Source of the DNA: Marinobacter nanhaiticus D15-8W
GTDB lineage: Bacteria; Pseudomonadota; Gammaproteobacteria; Pseudomonadales; Oleiphilaceae
Assembly (NCBI RefSeq): GCF_036511935.1
Contig: NZ_AP028878.1
Coordinates: 4,278,001 to 4,342,000, forward strand
DNA: 64,000 nt
Direction: 5' to 3'
Of this stretch, positions 43,965 to 52,640 are shown one piece after another (positions within the stretch are counted from its first letter, which is position 1; each line of letters begins with the position of its first letter). The position numbers and the translations under genes are program-made. The notes beneath the pieces were generated by a model. That model was not told the DNA's origin, ran no database searches, and was given only the letters and a program-made list of their open reading frames with translations.

Positions 43965-44620
43965 GCCTGTCTTTTCCCCGGCCCGGGTCCTTGCTGTGTA
44001 CGGCTGTTCCAGTGGGCGGCACCCACAAATATGAGTTGGAGAAAACGGGCAGTGCGCTCACGGATCTGGGCGATCTGGTAGTCATCGTCCGGCGAGACGC
44101 CAAGCAAGTCGGTCAGGGTGAAAGCGACGGTGCGTACGACCAGGTCACAGGTCAGCTCCAGGTCGCTGTCGCTGAGGTGATCGACCAGGCGCATTCGGCG
44201 CAGGTCGTTGGCCAGTTCGCTGGCGAAGAAACGCATCTCGCTGCGGATGCCGTCCTGCACCGCCCGGCTCTCGCCCGCCAGCCCCTGGGCCATGAAAAAG
44301 AAGAAACTGCGATTCGCTTCCACGTGGCTGATAAAAATGGCCACCGATTCGTCGATCAGCTTGTCCGCATGCAGCACATTCCCCCGGGCCTCGCGCATCA
44401 TGCGGCGCAGTACCAGTCCCAACTGGTCCACCAACTGGAGCCCCAGGTCGTCCATGTTGCGGAAGTGGCGATAGAAGGAGGTCGGTACCACCTCGGCCTG
44501 CCGCGCAACCTCACGGATCCCCAGGCTGGCAAAATGCCGCCCCTTACCGACCAGGGTCAGGGTCGCTTCCAGCAGTTTGTCCCGGGTTTCGCCGGGTTTA
44601 CGCCGTTGTCGTTGCGTCAT
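43961..44620 (-). CDS. TetR-family regulator, FabR/DesT-like (unsaturated fatty acid control)
   Basis: A 219-aa repressor. The HTH is at about residues 30-55 ('FASLGIREVARQAEVVPTSFYRHFRNMDDLGL'-type core; 'VPTSFYRHFRN' is near identical to FabR). The ligand-binding part contains 'SFFFFMAQGLAGESRAV', as in FabR/DesT, which sense the unsaturated-to-saturated acyl-CoA or acyl-ACP balance. It is divergent from the ferredoxin reductase-desaturase operon, and two dyads sit on that promoter. A further GTGTACAC lies 43 nt upstream of its own start, suggesting autoregulation. Confidence 0.9.
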   Translation of the reverse strand: MTQRQRRKPGETRDKLLEATLTLVGKGRHFASLGIREVARQAEVVPTSFYRHFRNMDDLGLQLVDQLGLVLRRMMREARGNVLHADKLIDESVAIFISHVEANRSFFFFMAQGLAGESRAVQDGIRSEMRFFASELANDLRRMRLVDHLSDSDLELTCDLVVRTVAFTLTDLLGVSPDDDYQIAQIRERTARFLQLIFVGAAHWNSRTQQGPGPGKRQA

Positions 44621-44662
44621 GGTGATCGGGTTTACCTACCTGGCCGCCGCAAAGGACAACAA

Positions 44663-44670
44663 GTGTACAC
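44663..44670. promoter_or_regulatory. GTGTACAC motif upstream of the DesT/FabR-like regulator
   Basis: This perfect 8-bp palindrome shares the GTGTAC/GTACAC core with the two operators at 44841-44879. It lies 43 nt before the regulator's start. It is a likely third, weaker site for autoregulation. Confidence 0.45.
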
Positions 44671-44821
44671 AAAACGCAGAGCTGGCGGAAATCTGGGCAG
44701 TCAAATCAGGCCAACCACGGCCCTGGAAAAGATTAAGGACGCAAGCAAGCATAGCCTTATCAACTAAAAAACTATTTATTTCAAAAGCTTGAAACTTAGC
44801 TTTTGTTGAAAACGCCATTGT

Positions 44822-44850
44822 TTGACAGATCTCCCCCCCCTGTGTACATT
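44822..44850 (+). promoter_or_regulatory. Sigma-70 promoter of the desCB-like operon
   Basis: Consensus TTGACA (44822-44827), 17-nt spacer, TACATT (44845-44850). The first dyad operator overlaps the -10, so a bound repressor would block polymerase. The spacer carries a run of eight C. Confidence 0.72.
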
Positions 44851-44879
44851 CGTACACAGAATGTGAACACTCGTACACA
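44841..44879. promoter_or_regulatory. Two phased 18-bp operators for the DesT/FabR-like repressor
   Basis: Site 1 (44841-44858) is TGTGTAC-ATTC-GTACACA, a perfect dyad. Site 2 (44862-44879) is TGTGAAC-ACTC-GTACACA, with one arm mismatch. They are 21 bp apart (two helix turns), so two dimers could sit on the same face. The GTAC-rich dyad resembles known FabR/DesT sites. The sites cover the -10 and start region of the desCB-like promoter. Confidence 0.8.
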
Positions 44880-44912
44880 CCAGAGTGAAAACGACAGATG
44901 AGGAGGCGAACC

Positions 44913-46016
44913 ATGCTGTCGACCATGAACACCCGTGCACCATTGCGCTGGCTGGGCAAACAACTTTTCAACCGGGAAGACCCGGGCGCTTTCTTCGATC
45001 CGCTGCTGGCGGCCCTCAACCCCATGTGGGTCCGTGGCTATGTCCCAGCGCGCCTGCAGGACGTCGTGGATGAGGCGCGTGATACCCGCAGCTTCCACCT
45101 CCGCCCGTCACCCCGCTGGCAAGGCTTCGAAGCAGGCCAGCACGTCAACATCATCGTGGAAGCCAATGGCGTCCGCCACCACCGGACGTTCACCATTGCC
45201 AGCTCGCCGCGCCAGTGGGAGCGCGACGGCAGTATCACGCTGACTATCAAGCGCCTGCCGGGCGGACGCATCACCAACTGGATGCACGACAACCTGCGCG
45301 GCGGCGAAATCGTGGGTGTCAGCGAGGCATTTGGCGAATTCGACCTTCCGGAGGCGGAGATACCGCTGCTGTACATCGCCGGCGGCAGTGGCATCACACC
45401 GGTGCTGAGTCACCTGGCAACCCTGGCGAACCGTGATTTTCGCGCTCCAGTGACGCTGCTCTACTACGTGCGTTCCCAGGCGGACGTGATTGGTGCCGAG
45501 ACGCTCTATGCCCTGGCAGCGCGCTGGCCAGCCCTGACCCTGAAGATCTTCAAGACGGAGGAAGACGGCGACGGCGCCTTGCTGAACGATCGTCACCTGG
45601 ATGCAGTGCCAGGGATTCGTGCTCGCCAGGTCTACCTGTGCGGGCCCAAGGGACTGATGGACCTGGCTGGCAACCTGCTGAGCCAATTCGGTATCCGGGA
45701 AAGCCAGATCCAGAGCACCTTCTTCAGCGCGCCGTCTGCAGTCGCTGCGGATACCCCGCTGGGCGGCGAAGTCACCTTCGGCAAAAGCAGCAAGAGTGTT
45801 GAGTCCGGGGGTGATGCGCCACTGCTGGAAATCGCCGAGGCCGCCGAGCTTAAGCCGGCTTACGGCTGCCGCATGGGCATCTGTCACCAGTGCAGCTGCC
45901 GCAAGACGTCGGGCACCGTCGTCAATCGCCTCACCGGCAAGCCCTCCGGCCCGGGCGAGGAAACCATCCAGCTCTGCATTTCCGTGCCCCAGGGGCCGGT
46001 CACCGTGGACCTCTGA
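44913..46016 (+). CDS. desC: Ferredoxin reductase-like electron-transfer protein (DesC-like)
   Basis: A 367-aa protein with an FAD domain ('RTFTIASSP'), an NAD(P) domain ('LLYIAGGSGITPVLSHL') and a C-terminal [2Fe-2S] ferredoxin ('YGCRMGICHQCSCR', last Cys in 'IQLCISVP'). It should pass electrons from NADPH to the desaturase encoded next, as DesC does for DesB in Pseudomonas aeruginosa. ATG 44913 is preferred, with AGGAGG upstream; an earlier in-frame ATG at 44898 lies upstream of that site. It is regulated by the divergent TetR-type repressor. Confidence 0.9.
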   Translation: MLSTMNTRAPLRWLGKQLFNREDPGAFFDPLLAALNPMWVRGYVPARLQDVVDEARDTRSFHLRPSPRWQGFEAGQHVNIIVEANGVRHHRTFTIASSPRQWERDGSITLTIKRLPGGRITNWMHDNLRGGEIVGVSEAFGEFDLPEAEIPLLYIAGGSGITPVLSHLATLANRDFRAPVTLLYYVRSQADVIGAETLYALAARWPALTLKIFKTEEDGDGALLNDRHLDAVPGIRARQVYLCGPKGLMDLAGNLLSQFGIRESQIQSTFFSAPSAVAADTPLGGEVTFGKSSKSVESGGDAPLLEIAEAAELKPAYGCRMGICHQCSCRKTSGTVVNRLTGKPSGPGEETIQLCISVPQGPVTVDL

Positions 46017-46087
46017 TCTCTAATCGATATGCAGCGCTGAATCCTATTCGAACGATCGGCCGGAACGCCGACCGAAGGAGTCGAATC

Positions 46088-47170
46088 ATGAAACCGCAAC
46101 TGAACGAACAGCAACTGAATGAACTTGCGAAAGACCTCGATGCCATCCGCGACGAGGTGATGGCGGACGTGGGCGAGCGGGATGCGAAGTACATCCGCCG
46201 TATCATTCGCCTGCACCGCACCCTCGAAATCGGCGGCCGGGTAATGATGCCCTTCGGCTTCATTCCGCCGGTTTTCGCCGCCGCGGTCGCCTCGCTGGGT
46301 ATCGCCAAGATCATCGAGAACATGGAAATCGGCCACAACGTGATGCACGGGCAATACGACTGGATGAACGATCCGTCGCTCCATTCCCAGACCTACGAAT
46401 GGGATACCGTGTGCACCGGGGACTCCTGGCGCCGCACCCACAATTACGAGCATCACACCTACACTAACGTCATCGGCAAGGATCGGGACTACGGCTATGC
46501 GGTCCTGCGACTGAGCGATGATGTGAAGTGGAACCCGCTGCACCTGTTCCAGTTCGCCAACTACCTGATGCTGTCGGTGTTCTTCCAATGGGGTGTAGGC
46601 TTGCACGAACTGGAAAGCGAACGCATTCGCCGTCGAGAGATCAAGCTTTCCGACAAGAAGGCATTCCTGAAGGATTTCTTCCGTAAGGGTGGGCGTCAGG
46701 CCTTCAAGGATTATGTGTTCTTCCCACTGCTGACCTTTCCGGTCTTCCCGGTCGTGTTGGCGGGTAACGTGAGCGCCAACCTGATCCGCAACCTGTGGTC
46801 ATCCACGGTGATCTTCTGCGGCCATTTCACCGAAGATGCGGAGACCTTCAGCGAGGCGTCCATCGAGAACGAATCCCGTGGCCAGTGGTACCTGCGCCAG
46901 TTGACCGGCTCCAGCAATTTCACCGGCAGCAAGTGGGTCCATATCCTGAGCGGCCACCTGAGCCACCAGATCGAACACCACGTGTTCCCGGACATGCCGG
47001 CCCACCGCTATCGCGAGATTGCGCCGCGGGTGGAGGCGATCTGTCACAAGTACGGGTTGAAATACAACACCGGGAGTTTCGGGCGCCAATATTGGACGGT
47101 GTTGAAGCGGATTGGGCAATTCTCTTTGCCAGACCGGGTGCGGGCGCGGCTCCCGGCTCAGGTGGCGTAA
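46088..47170 (+). CDS. desB: Membrane fatty acid (acyl-CoA) desaturase, DesB-like
   Basis: A 360-aa di-iron membrane desaturase. His boxes: 'HNVMH' (83-87), 'HNYEHH' (118-123) and 'HQIEHH' near residue 300. Two hydrophobic segments near 55-75 and 215-240. ATG 46088 follows AAGGAG; an open extension into the previous gene is not used. It inserts a double bond into acyl chains, probably delta-9 of acyl-CoA, with electrons from the preceding reductase. The desCB order matches the pseudomonad operon. Confidence 0.92.
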   Translation: MKPQLNEQQLNELAKDLDAIRDEVMADVGERDAKYIRRIIRLHRTLEIGGRVMMPFGFIPPVFAAAVASLGIAKIIENMEIGHNVMHGQYDWMNDPSLHSQTYEWDTVCTGDSWRRTHNYEHHTYTNVIGKDRDYGYAVLRLSDDVKWNPLHLFQFANYLMLSVFFQWGVGLHELESERIRRREIKLSDKKAFLKDFFRKGGRQAFKDYVFFPLLTFPVFPVVLAGNVSANLIRNLWSSTVIFCGHFTEDAETFSEASIENESRGQWYLRQLTGSSNFTGSKWVHILSGHLSHQIEHHVFPDMPAHRYREIAPRVEAICHKYGLKYNTGSFGRQYWTVLKRIGQFSLPDRVRARLPAQVA

Positions 47171-47314
47171 CGGCCCGAGGGAACTAACGATTCAGGGGGC
47201 TTCGGCCCCCTTCTTGCGATCCAAGCCCCAGCGTACTTTTTTAACGCAGCATACTGATGAGGCGAAATCCGAACCGCACGGATTGGCACAGCCCGTCAGG
47301 AGGACACGTCAATG

Positions 47315-47400
47315 TGTAGCCGACGCTTCAGAGGGCCCGCCAGGGCCCCATCGATCAGCAGCCCTACGGCCTGCCCCGGAAGCTGAAGCATCCGCTACAT
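47315..47400. repeat. Inverted pair of REP-like palindromes, second locus
   Basis: TGTAGCCGACGCTTCAG (47315-47331, plus) and its partner (47400-47377, minus; GTAG-CGGATGC-TTCA-GCTTCCG) face outward and can pair into one long hairpin. They are the same family as 43371-43435. They lie between the desaturase stop and the end of hemN, in an otherwise gene-free stretch of 279 nt. Confidence 0.72.
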
Positions 47401-47449
47401 AAATCCTCAACGTCCGCCTTGGGCGACGGTGTCTTGCACTGGATCGGCT

Positions 47450-48877
47450 TCAAATAATCCGTGAAAACCTGCTTCCCGCCCCACCCGTGCGATAGGCATC
47501 GAACACCTGGCAGATCGCCCGGATCAGCAACCGCCCTGCGGGCTCGACAGCCAGCCCATCCTCATCCTCACGAATCAGTCCGTCCACAACCATCCGCCGC
47601 AGGCGATGCAACTCCTCCGCGAAGTAAAGGCCGAACGGCCGATTCCAGTGGGCCTCGAAAGCATCGTAATCGAGTTGGAACTGGCAAATCAGCTGACCGA
47701 TAACCCAGCGCCGGATCTGGTCATCTTCGGACAACTCAACACCACGGATCGTCGCCAGCTCGCCCGCATCAATATGCTTTTCCCAGGTGGCCAGGTCATG
47801 CGAATTCTGGAAATAGGCATCACGGGTCTGCCCGATCGCCGAAACGCCCAGGGCCACCAGATCGCAGTCGCCATGGGTGGTGTAACCCTGGAAATTGCGG
47901 TGCAGCCGCCCCTCCTGCTGAGCAATCGCCAAAGGGTCGTCCGGCAGGGCGAAATGGTCCATGCCGATGTACTGGTAGCCGGCGTCCAACAGCCGGTCGA
48001 TGGTCTGGTGGAGGATGGTCAGCTTGTCCGCAGGCGACGGCAGGGTCTCGTCCTTGATACGGGTTTGCGGGTAGAAGCGTTCGGGCAGGTGCGCATAGCT
48101 GAATACGGACAGGCGGTCGGGCCGTAGCGCAATCACCTCGTCGAGCGTTTCGGCAAAGGTCGCCGGCGTCTGGTACGGCAGGCCGTATATCAGGTCCATG
48201 TTGATGGAGCGGAAGCCCAGCGCCCTCGCCTCATCCAGCACGTCCTGCACCATGCGTTTGGGCTGGATGCGATTGACCGCTTTCTGTACCTGCGGATTGA
48301 AGTCCTGCACACCCAGACTGATCCGGTTGAACCCCAGCAAATGCAGGTGCAAAAGGGTATCGCCGGTGAGCTCGCGGGGATCGATCTCGATACTGAAATC
48401 CCGGTCGCCACTCCCATCGAGATTGAAGATTTGCCGATAACCTTCCATCAGCCGACTCATGTCTTCCTTCGGCAGGAAGGTCGGCGTGCCACCGCCCCAA
48501 TGCAGCTGCTTTACCAACCGATCCGAACCGTAGAGGTCTGCGTGCATTTGCGCCTCCTTCAGCAGGCGCTCTACGTAAGGCGATGCAAACTCGCGCTTGC
48601 GGGTAACCACCTTGTTGCAGGCACAGTAGTAGCAGAGCCGGGCGCAGAAAGGCACGTGGGTATACAGCGACAACGGGCCACCCAGTTTGCCACTGGCAGC
48701 GGCGGCGCGGGCCGTATCACGAGCGGTGAATCGATCGGTAAATTCCACGGCGGTCGGATAAGAGGTGTATCGGGGGCCGCTGAGATCGTAGCGACGAATC
48801 AAATCGTCATCCCAGAGGGCAGCCGGCTGGGCCGTACGATGGGACAACGTGAGCTGCTGGGCAAGCTGGATGGACAT
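47450..48877 (-). CDS. hemN: Oxygen-independent coproporphyrinogen III oxidase (HemN)
   Basis: A 475-aa radical-SAM enzyme converting coproporphyrinogen III to protoporphyrinogen IX in heme synthesis under low oxygen. The cluster motif Cys78-x3-Cys82-x2-Cys85 ('FCARLCYYCACNK') with extra Cys87 is as in E. coli HemN. 'WGGGTPTFL' and 'YGLPYQTPATF' are further signatures. Length (475) and the 'RYTSYPTA' N terminus match true HemN rather than the HemW heme chaperone. A degenerate FNR/ANR-like box lies upstream. Confidence 0.94.
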   Translation of the reverse strand: MSIQLAQQLTLSHRTAQPAALWDDDLIRRYDLSGPRYTSYPTAVEFTDRFTARDTARAAAASGKLGGPLSLYTHVPFCARLCYYCACNKVVTRKREFASPYVERLLKEAQMHADLYGSDRLVKQLHWGGGTPTFLPKEDMSRLMEGYRQIFNLDGSGDRDFSIEIDPRELTGDTLLHLHLLGFNRISLGVQDFNPQVQKAVNRIQPKRMVQDVLDEARALGFRSINMDLIYGLPYQTPATFAETLDEVIALRPDRLSVFSYAHLPERFYPQTRIKDETLPSPADKLTILHQTIDRLLDAGYQYIGMDHFALPDDPLAIAQQEGRLHRNFQGYTTHGDCDLVALGVSAIGQTRDAYFQNSHDLATWEKHIDAGELATIRGVELSEDDQIRRWVIGQLICQFQLDYDAFEAHWNRPFGLYFAEELHRLRRMVVDGLIREDEDGLAVEPAGRLLIRAICQVFDAYRTGGAGSRFSRII

Positions 48878-48933
48878 ATCAGGTACCGGAAAGAACGTTC
48901 AAGGGCAGTCTATCGGTCGATGCGAAGTACGCA

Positions 48934-48947
48934 TTGATCTGGGTCAG
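48934..48947 (-). promoter_or_regulatory. Degenerate ANR/FNR-like box upstream of hemN
   Basis: TTGAT-CTGG-GTCAG (plus strand) matches TTGAT-N4-ATCAA at 8 of 10 positions. It is 57-70 nt upstream of the hemN start. hemN is commonly under ANR/FNR control, which supports but does not prove the call. Confidence 0.3.
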
Positions 48948-49005
48948 TCATGAACCGGAAAACGGCTTGGCGCGTAATTCCGGCAGACATCCCAGGGAGA
49001 ACATC

Positions 49006-50538
49006 ATGCGCAACCTCATCCTGATCCTCGGCGATCAGCTCACCACCGACATCAGCGCGCTCAAGGACGCGGATCCGAAGCGGGACAGAATCGTCATGGC
49101 AGAGGTTCGGGATGAGGCCAGCTACACCAACCACCACAAGAAGAAGATCGTGCTGCTGTTCAGCGCCATGCGGCATTTCGCCCAGCGCCTGGAAAACGAA
49201 GGTTGGCAGGTCCAGTACTACCGTTACTCACCAAAAAGCCGCCACAACTCGCTATTCGATGTGGTTCAGGCGCAGGTGAAAAAGTTCAGTCCCGACAGGC
49301 TCGTCACTACCGAATGTGGGGAATGGCGACTCGATGCGGATATCCGCAAGTGGGAAAAGTCGCTGGAACTCCCGGTGGAGATCCGCCTCGACGATCGCTT
49401 TATCGCGACCAAGGACGAGTTTGCGCGCTGGGCCGAGGGTCGCAAGCAACTAAGAATGGAGTTCTTCTACCGCGAGATGCGAAAGAAGACCGGCCTGCTG
49501 ATGACGCCGGACGGCGGCCCCGAGGGCGACCACTGGAATTTCGATGCCGACAACCGGCGCAAGTGGACCGGCAAACCGCCTGCGCCCGCGCCTTTCCGGG
49601 TGGAGCCGGACAGGATTACCCAAGAAGTCATCGAACTGGTGGACAAGGAATTCAAGGATCACTTTGGCACCACGGATGATTTCCACTTCGCAGTGACACC
49701 CGAAGACGCCGAGGAAGCCCTGGCCCATTTCCTGGATTTCGCCTTGCCCTGTTTCGGTGACTTCCAGGATGCCATGTCCGACGACGAAGACTGGCTATTT
49801 CACTCCATCCTCTCGCCTTATATCAATTGCGGTCTGCTAAACCCGCTCGGCGTATGCGAGGCGGCCGCGCAGCACTATTATTCCGGCCAGGCGCCGCTCA
49901 ATGCGGTGGAAGGCTTTGTCCGCCAGATTATCGGCTGGCGCGAATTCGTGCGCGGCATCTACTGGTTGCTGATGCCCGACTATGCCAGGGAAAACCGGCT
50001 CGGCAACACGCGTAAACTCCCCTGGTTCTACTGGACCGGTGAGACCGACATGCGCTGCATGCACCAGGCTATCGATGCCACCCGCCGCAACGGCTACGCC
50101 CACCATATCCAGCGGCTGATGGTCACGGGCAACTTTGCCCTGTTGGCCGGCGTAAAACCGGAGGACATCTGCGACTGGTACCTGGCGGTCTATGCCGACG
50201 CCTACGACTGGGTCGAACTGCCCAACACCCTGGGCATGGTAATGCACGCGGATGGCGGTTACCTGGGGTCCAAACCCTACGCCGCCAGCGGCAAGTATAT
50301 CCAGCGCATGTCCGACTACTGCAGCCAGTGCAAGTACAACGTGGCCAAGGCCACTGAGGAGGATGCCTGCCCGTTCAACGCGCTTTACTGGCACTTCATC
50401 GACCGTCATCGCAAGGCCTTTGAGGGTAATCCCCGCATGGGTATGATGTACCGCAATTGGGATCGCCAGAAGCCGGATCGGCGCGAAGCCCTTCTGACCA
50501 GGGCCGAGTGGCTGCTGGAGCATGTGGAGGAGCTGTAA
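49006..50538 (+). CDS. Iron-sulfur cryptochrome/photolyase (FeS-BCP, PhrB-like)
   Basis: A 510-aa flavoprotein of the bacterial iron-sulfur cryptochrome/(6-4) photolyase group. The N terminus 'MRNLILILGDQLTTDISAL' is diagnostic. 'WREFVRGIYW' and 'GNFALLAGVKPEDICDWY' are FAD-pocket parts, and the cluster cysteines include 'SDYCSQCKYNVAKATEEDAC'. It likely repairs (6-4) photoproducts with light, or signals. ATG 49006 follows GGGAGAACATC; a TTG start at 48934 is dismissed. It is divergent from hemN. Confidence 0.9.
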   Translation: MRNLILILGDQLTTDISALKDADPKRDRIVMAEVRDEASYTNHHKKKIVLLFSAMRHFAQRLENEGWQVQYYRYSPKSRHNSLFDVVQAQVKKFSPDRLVTTECGEWRLDADIRKWEKSLELPVEIRLDDRFIATKDEFARWAEGRKQLRMEFFYREMRKKTGLLMTPDGGPEGDHWNFDADNRRKWTGKPPAPAPFRVEPDRITQEVIELVDKEFKDHFGTTDDFHFAVTPEDAEEALAHFLDFALPCFGDFQDAMSDDEDWLFHSILSPYINCGLLNPLGVCEAAAQHYYSGQAPLNAVEGFVRQIIGWREFVRGIYWLLMPDYARENRLGNTRKLPWFYWTGETDMRCMHQAIDATRRNGYAHHIQRLMVTGNFALLAGVKPEDICDWYLAVYADAYDWVELPNTLGMVMHADGGYLGSKPYAASGKYIQRMSDYCSQCKYNVAKATEEDACPFNALYWHFIDRHRKAFEGNPRMGMMYRNWDRQKPDRREALLTRAEWLLEHVEEL

Positions 50539-50686
50539 ATCTAGGAACTGTAGTTCACGGAACCTTGGGAAACAGTGGCCCATCCAGACAACCTCTTCAA
50601 CGCGGGATCTACCAATAGCTGCTACACTTTTCATAACAAGAATGATGGTCTTGGCCGTGCACTACGGACAGGCACTAGGGAGAGTT

Positions 50687-51901
50687 ATGCGTGTAGTAAC
50701 ACGCACCTTCTTCACACTGTACCTGCTTGCCTTTGGCTCTTCGGTCGCTGCCGAACAGCCACTCCAGCTTTTTGCTTCACCGGCCCCGCCCTACCAGTAC
50801 GGAGCGGATGGTGAGATTCGGGGATCGACAGTCGATGCGCTGCGATGCGCCTTGAGCGAAACCCCATGGCGCCCGCATATCCAGATGGTCCCGCAACGCC
50901 GGGCTAGCCATTCCCTGCAAAAAGGCGTGATCGACGGTTACCTGGGCATTGCACCTTCGGCAGAGCTCAACAAGCATGCAGTGATCAGCGCGCCGCTGGC
51001 ATTGGAAAAATGGTACCTGTATTCGGAACAACCGGTTGAATCCCTGGACGGCCTCCGACTGGGCGCCATAGCCGGCAGCAACGAAGCCATGTGGCTTGAG
51101 CGGCGAGGCTACGACGTCACCATGCAGGTGGCGACCCTGGAACAGCTGGTGGCGCTGATCGACCGCCAGCGTATCGACGGGCTTGTAGTGGATAGCCGGG
51201 TGATGGAGGCCTACCTCGAGCAGCAGGAAGCCTTCCAGCCCGCACCGGGGCTGGATGCGCAGTTTATCCGGTTTGCGCCACTGGGCCTCTATCTCGGCAA
51301 CAATTTCGTCAACGTCCATCCAGACTTTCTGGCCCGGCTCAATGCCCGGCTCGATGATTGCGTCACCTCTGGTTTCCAACTGGATGAGAAGGAAGCCGGC
51401 GAGGTCCTGAAACAGGCGCGGGCACTGTTCGCCAACTTACAGCAACAGGTCAACCTGGAGGCTGCCCTGCGCAGTGCCAGGAATGACTATACCCTGGCAG
51501 AAATCCTGATGATCGATCAGCTCTGGCAACAAGCCTCGGTGAAGAACCCTACCGACGAAGCGTTGGCCATCACCGCCAACCCCACATCACTTGCGCTGGA
51601 GCACTGGCAGGCCAGCCATAATGGGCGTATCACCGAGCTGATGCTGATAGACCATCAGGGGGCCCTGGTCGCGATGAGCCGACTGACCAGCGATTTCTGG
51701 CAGGGCGACGAATCCAAGTTCCGGGAAGTGGTGGCCAATGTGGACAAAGGGCTGTTCCTCAGTCCTGTGCGTTTCGATGCGTCATCAAGGCACTTTCAGG
51801 TCATTGCCTCGAAGAGCATTTTCGATGACCGCAGCGGTGAACTTATCGGCGTCGTCGCTATCGGACTCGATATCGAAAAAGCGCTGTCAGGGCTCCACTA
51901 A
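50687..51901 (+). CDS. Periplasmic solute-binding (SBP_bac_3) protein with C-terminal PDC/Cache-like domain
   Basis: A 404-aa exported protein. The signal peptide ends near 'SSVAA'. A type-3 solute-binding domain covers about 24-230 ('LQLFASPAPPYQYGADGEIRG' to 'YLGNNFVNVHPDFL'). A helical linker (about 245-285) leads to a PDC/Cache-like fold (about 290-400: 'ITELMLIDHQGALVAMSR', 'GDESKFREVVANVDKGLFLS', 'GVVAIGLDIEKALS'). No kinase, cyclase or membrane output follows, so it looks like an orphan sensor head. ATG 50687 has GGGAG upstream. Its ligand is unknown. Confidence 0.78.
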   Translation: MRVVTRTFFTLYLLAFGSSVAAEQPLQLFASPAPPYQYGADGEIRGSTVDALRCALSETPWRPHIQMVPQRRASHSLQKGVIDGYLGIAPSAELNKHAVISAPLALEKWYLYSEQPVESLDGLRLGAIAGSNEAMWLERRGYDVTMQVATLEQLVALIDRQRIDGLVVDSRVMEAYLEQQEAFQPAPGLDAQFIRFAPLGLYLGNNFVNVHPDFLARLNARLDDCVTSGFQLDEKEAGEVLKQARALFANLQQQVNLEAALRSARNDYTLAEILMIDQLWQQASVKNPTDEALAITANPTSLALEHWQASHNGRITELMLIDHQGALVAMSRLTSDFWQGDESKFREVVANVDKGLFLSPVRFDASSRHFQVIASKSIFDDRSGELIGVVAIGLDIEKALSGLH

Positions 51902-51923
51902 TGCGCCGTCTGGGTGATCCATC

Positions 51924-52601
51924 ATGAAAATGCGGCCAATCCACGTCACGATACTGCTCTGTGCGCTTGCGGGCGTTGGCCTGGGCCTTATCCTCTTCCA
52001 GCAGGCGCCGCCGGACATTCCGGAAGACGCCCCGGACCAAGGGCAATCCGCCGTCTCCGGCACGGTCCAGGGCGACAAGCCCGAAGGCAATGGCGCGCTT
52101 CCGGACCAGATAACTGAAGCACAACAGGCCATGCTCGACGATCCCCGCACCCTCGCCTTCGGACGGCGGCTGGATTTCCAGGCGGATGTGCGCAGTTTCT
52201 TCGACCAGGCCGATCAGCTTAGCGAAGAACAGCTTGAGCAGCAGGCCCAGGCACTGAAGGCAGAGCTTGAAAAATACGAGGAGGCGGACGAGGTCAGTGC
52301 CATGGAGAGCCTGATGTTGCAACTGGCCTTGATCAAGACCACCGTCGGCGACGAGTCCGTACAAAAGCAGGCCATGACGGACTTGATCGACGACTATAAG
52401 ACACAGTCTGAAGCCCGCAAGGCCGAATGGGAGGCACAGCCCAGGCCGGAGTTCGATGCCTACAAGGCGCAGGAGAAAGCCATCGTCGATGAGGTCATGG
52501 CGATGGAGCGCATCCCGGGCGATGTGGATCGCAACGAATACCTGCGCCAGAAGCTGATGGAAGCCCGCATCGAAGCCGCCGGGAACGACGGCATGGACTG
52601 A
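51924..52601 (+). CDS. Hypothetical membrane-anchored helical/coiled-coil protein
   Basis: A 225-aa protein I cannot assign. A single N-terminal hydrophobic segment (residues 6-25, 'ITILLCALAGVGLGLILF'-like) is followed by a Pro/Asp-rich stretch and a long acidic helical region (about 85-220) rich in Glu, Gln and Ala. It looks like a periplasmic chaperone or scaffold. It starts 22 nt after the binding-protein gene, so the two may be cotranscribed. It converges with the esterase gene 39 nt away; a helper role for that secreted enzyme is conceivable but unproven. Confidence 0.7.
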   Translation: MKMRPIHVTILLCALAGVGLGLILFQQAPPDIPEDAPDQGQSAVSGTVQGDKPEGNGALPDQITEAQQAMLDDPRTLAFGRRLDFQADVRSFFDQADQLSEEQLEQQAQALKAELEKYEEADEVSAMESLMLQLALIKTTVGDESVQKQAMTDLIDDYKTQSEARKAEWEAQPRPEFDAYKAQEKAIVDEVMAMERIPGDVDRNEYLRQKLMEARIEAAGNDGMD

Positions 52602-52640
52602 CGCCGCCCGGCTTCTCCCTGACGTTTTTCCTAGCCGCTG

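Noticed and set aside
47450..48877. HemW heme chaperone instead of HemN
   Set aside because: Length 475, the N-terminal RYTSYPTA region and the CxxxCxxCxC motif fit true HemN.
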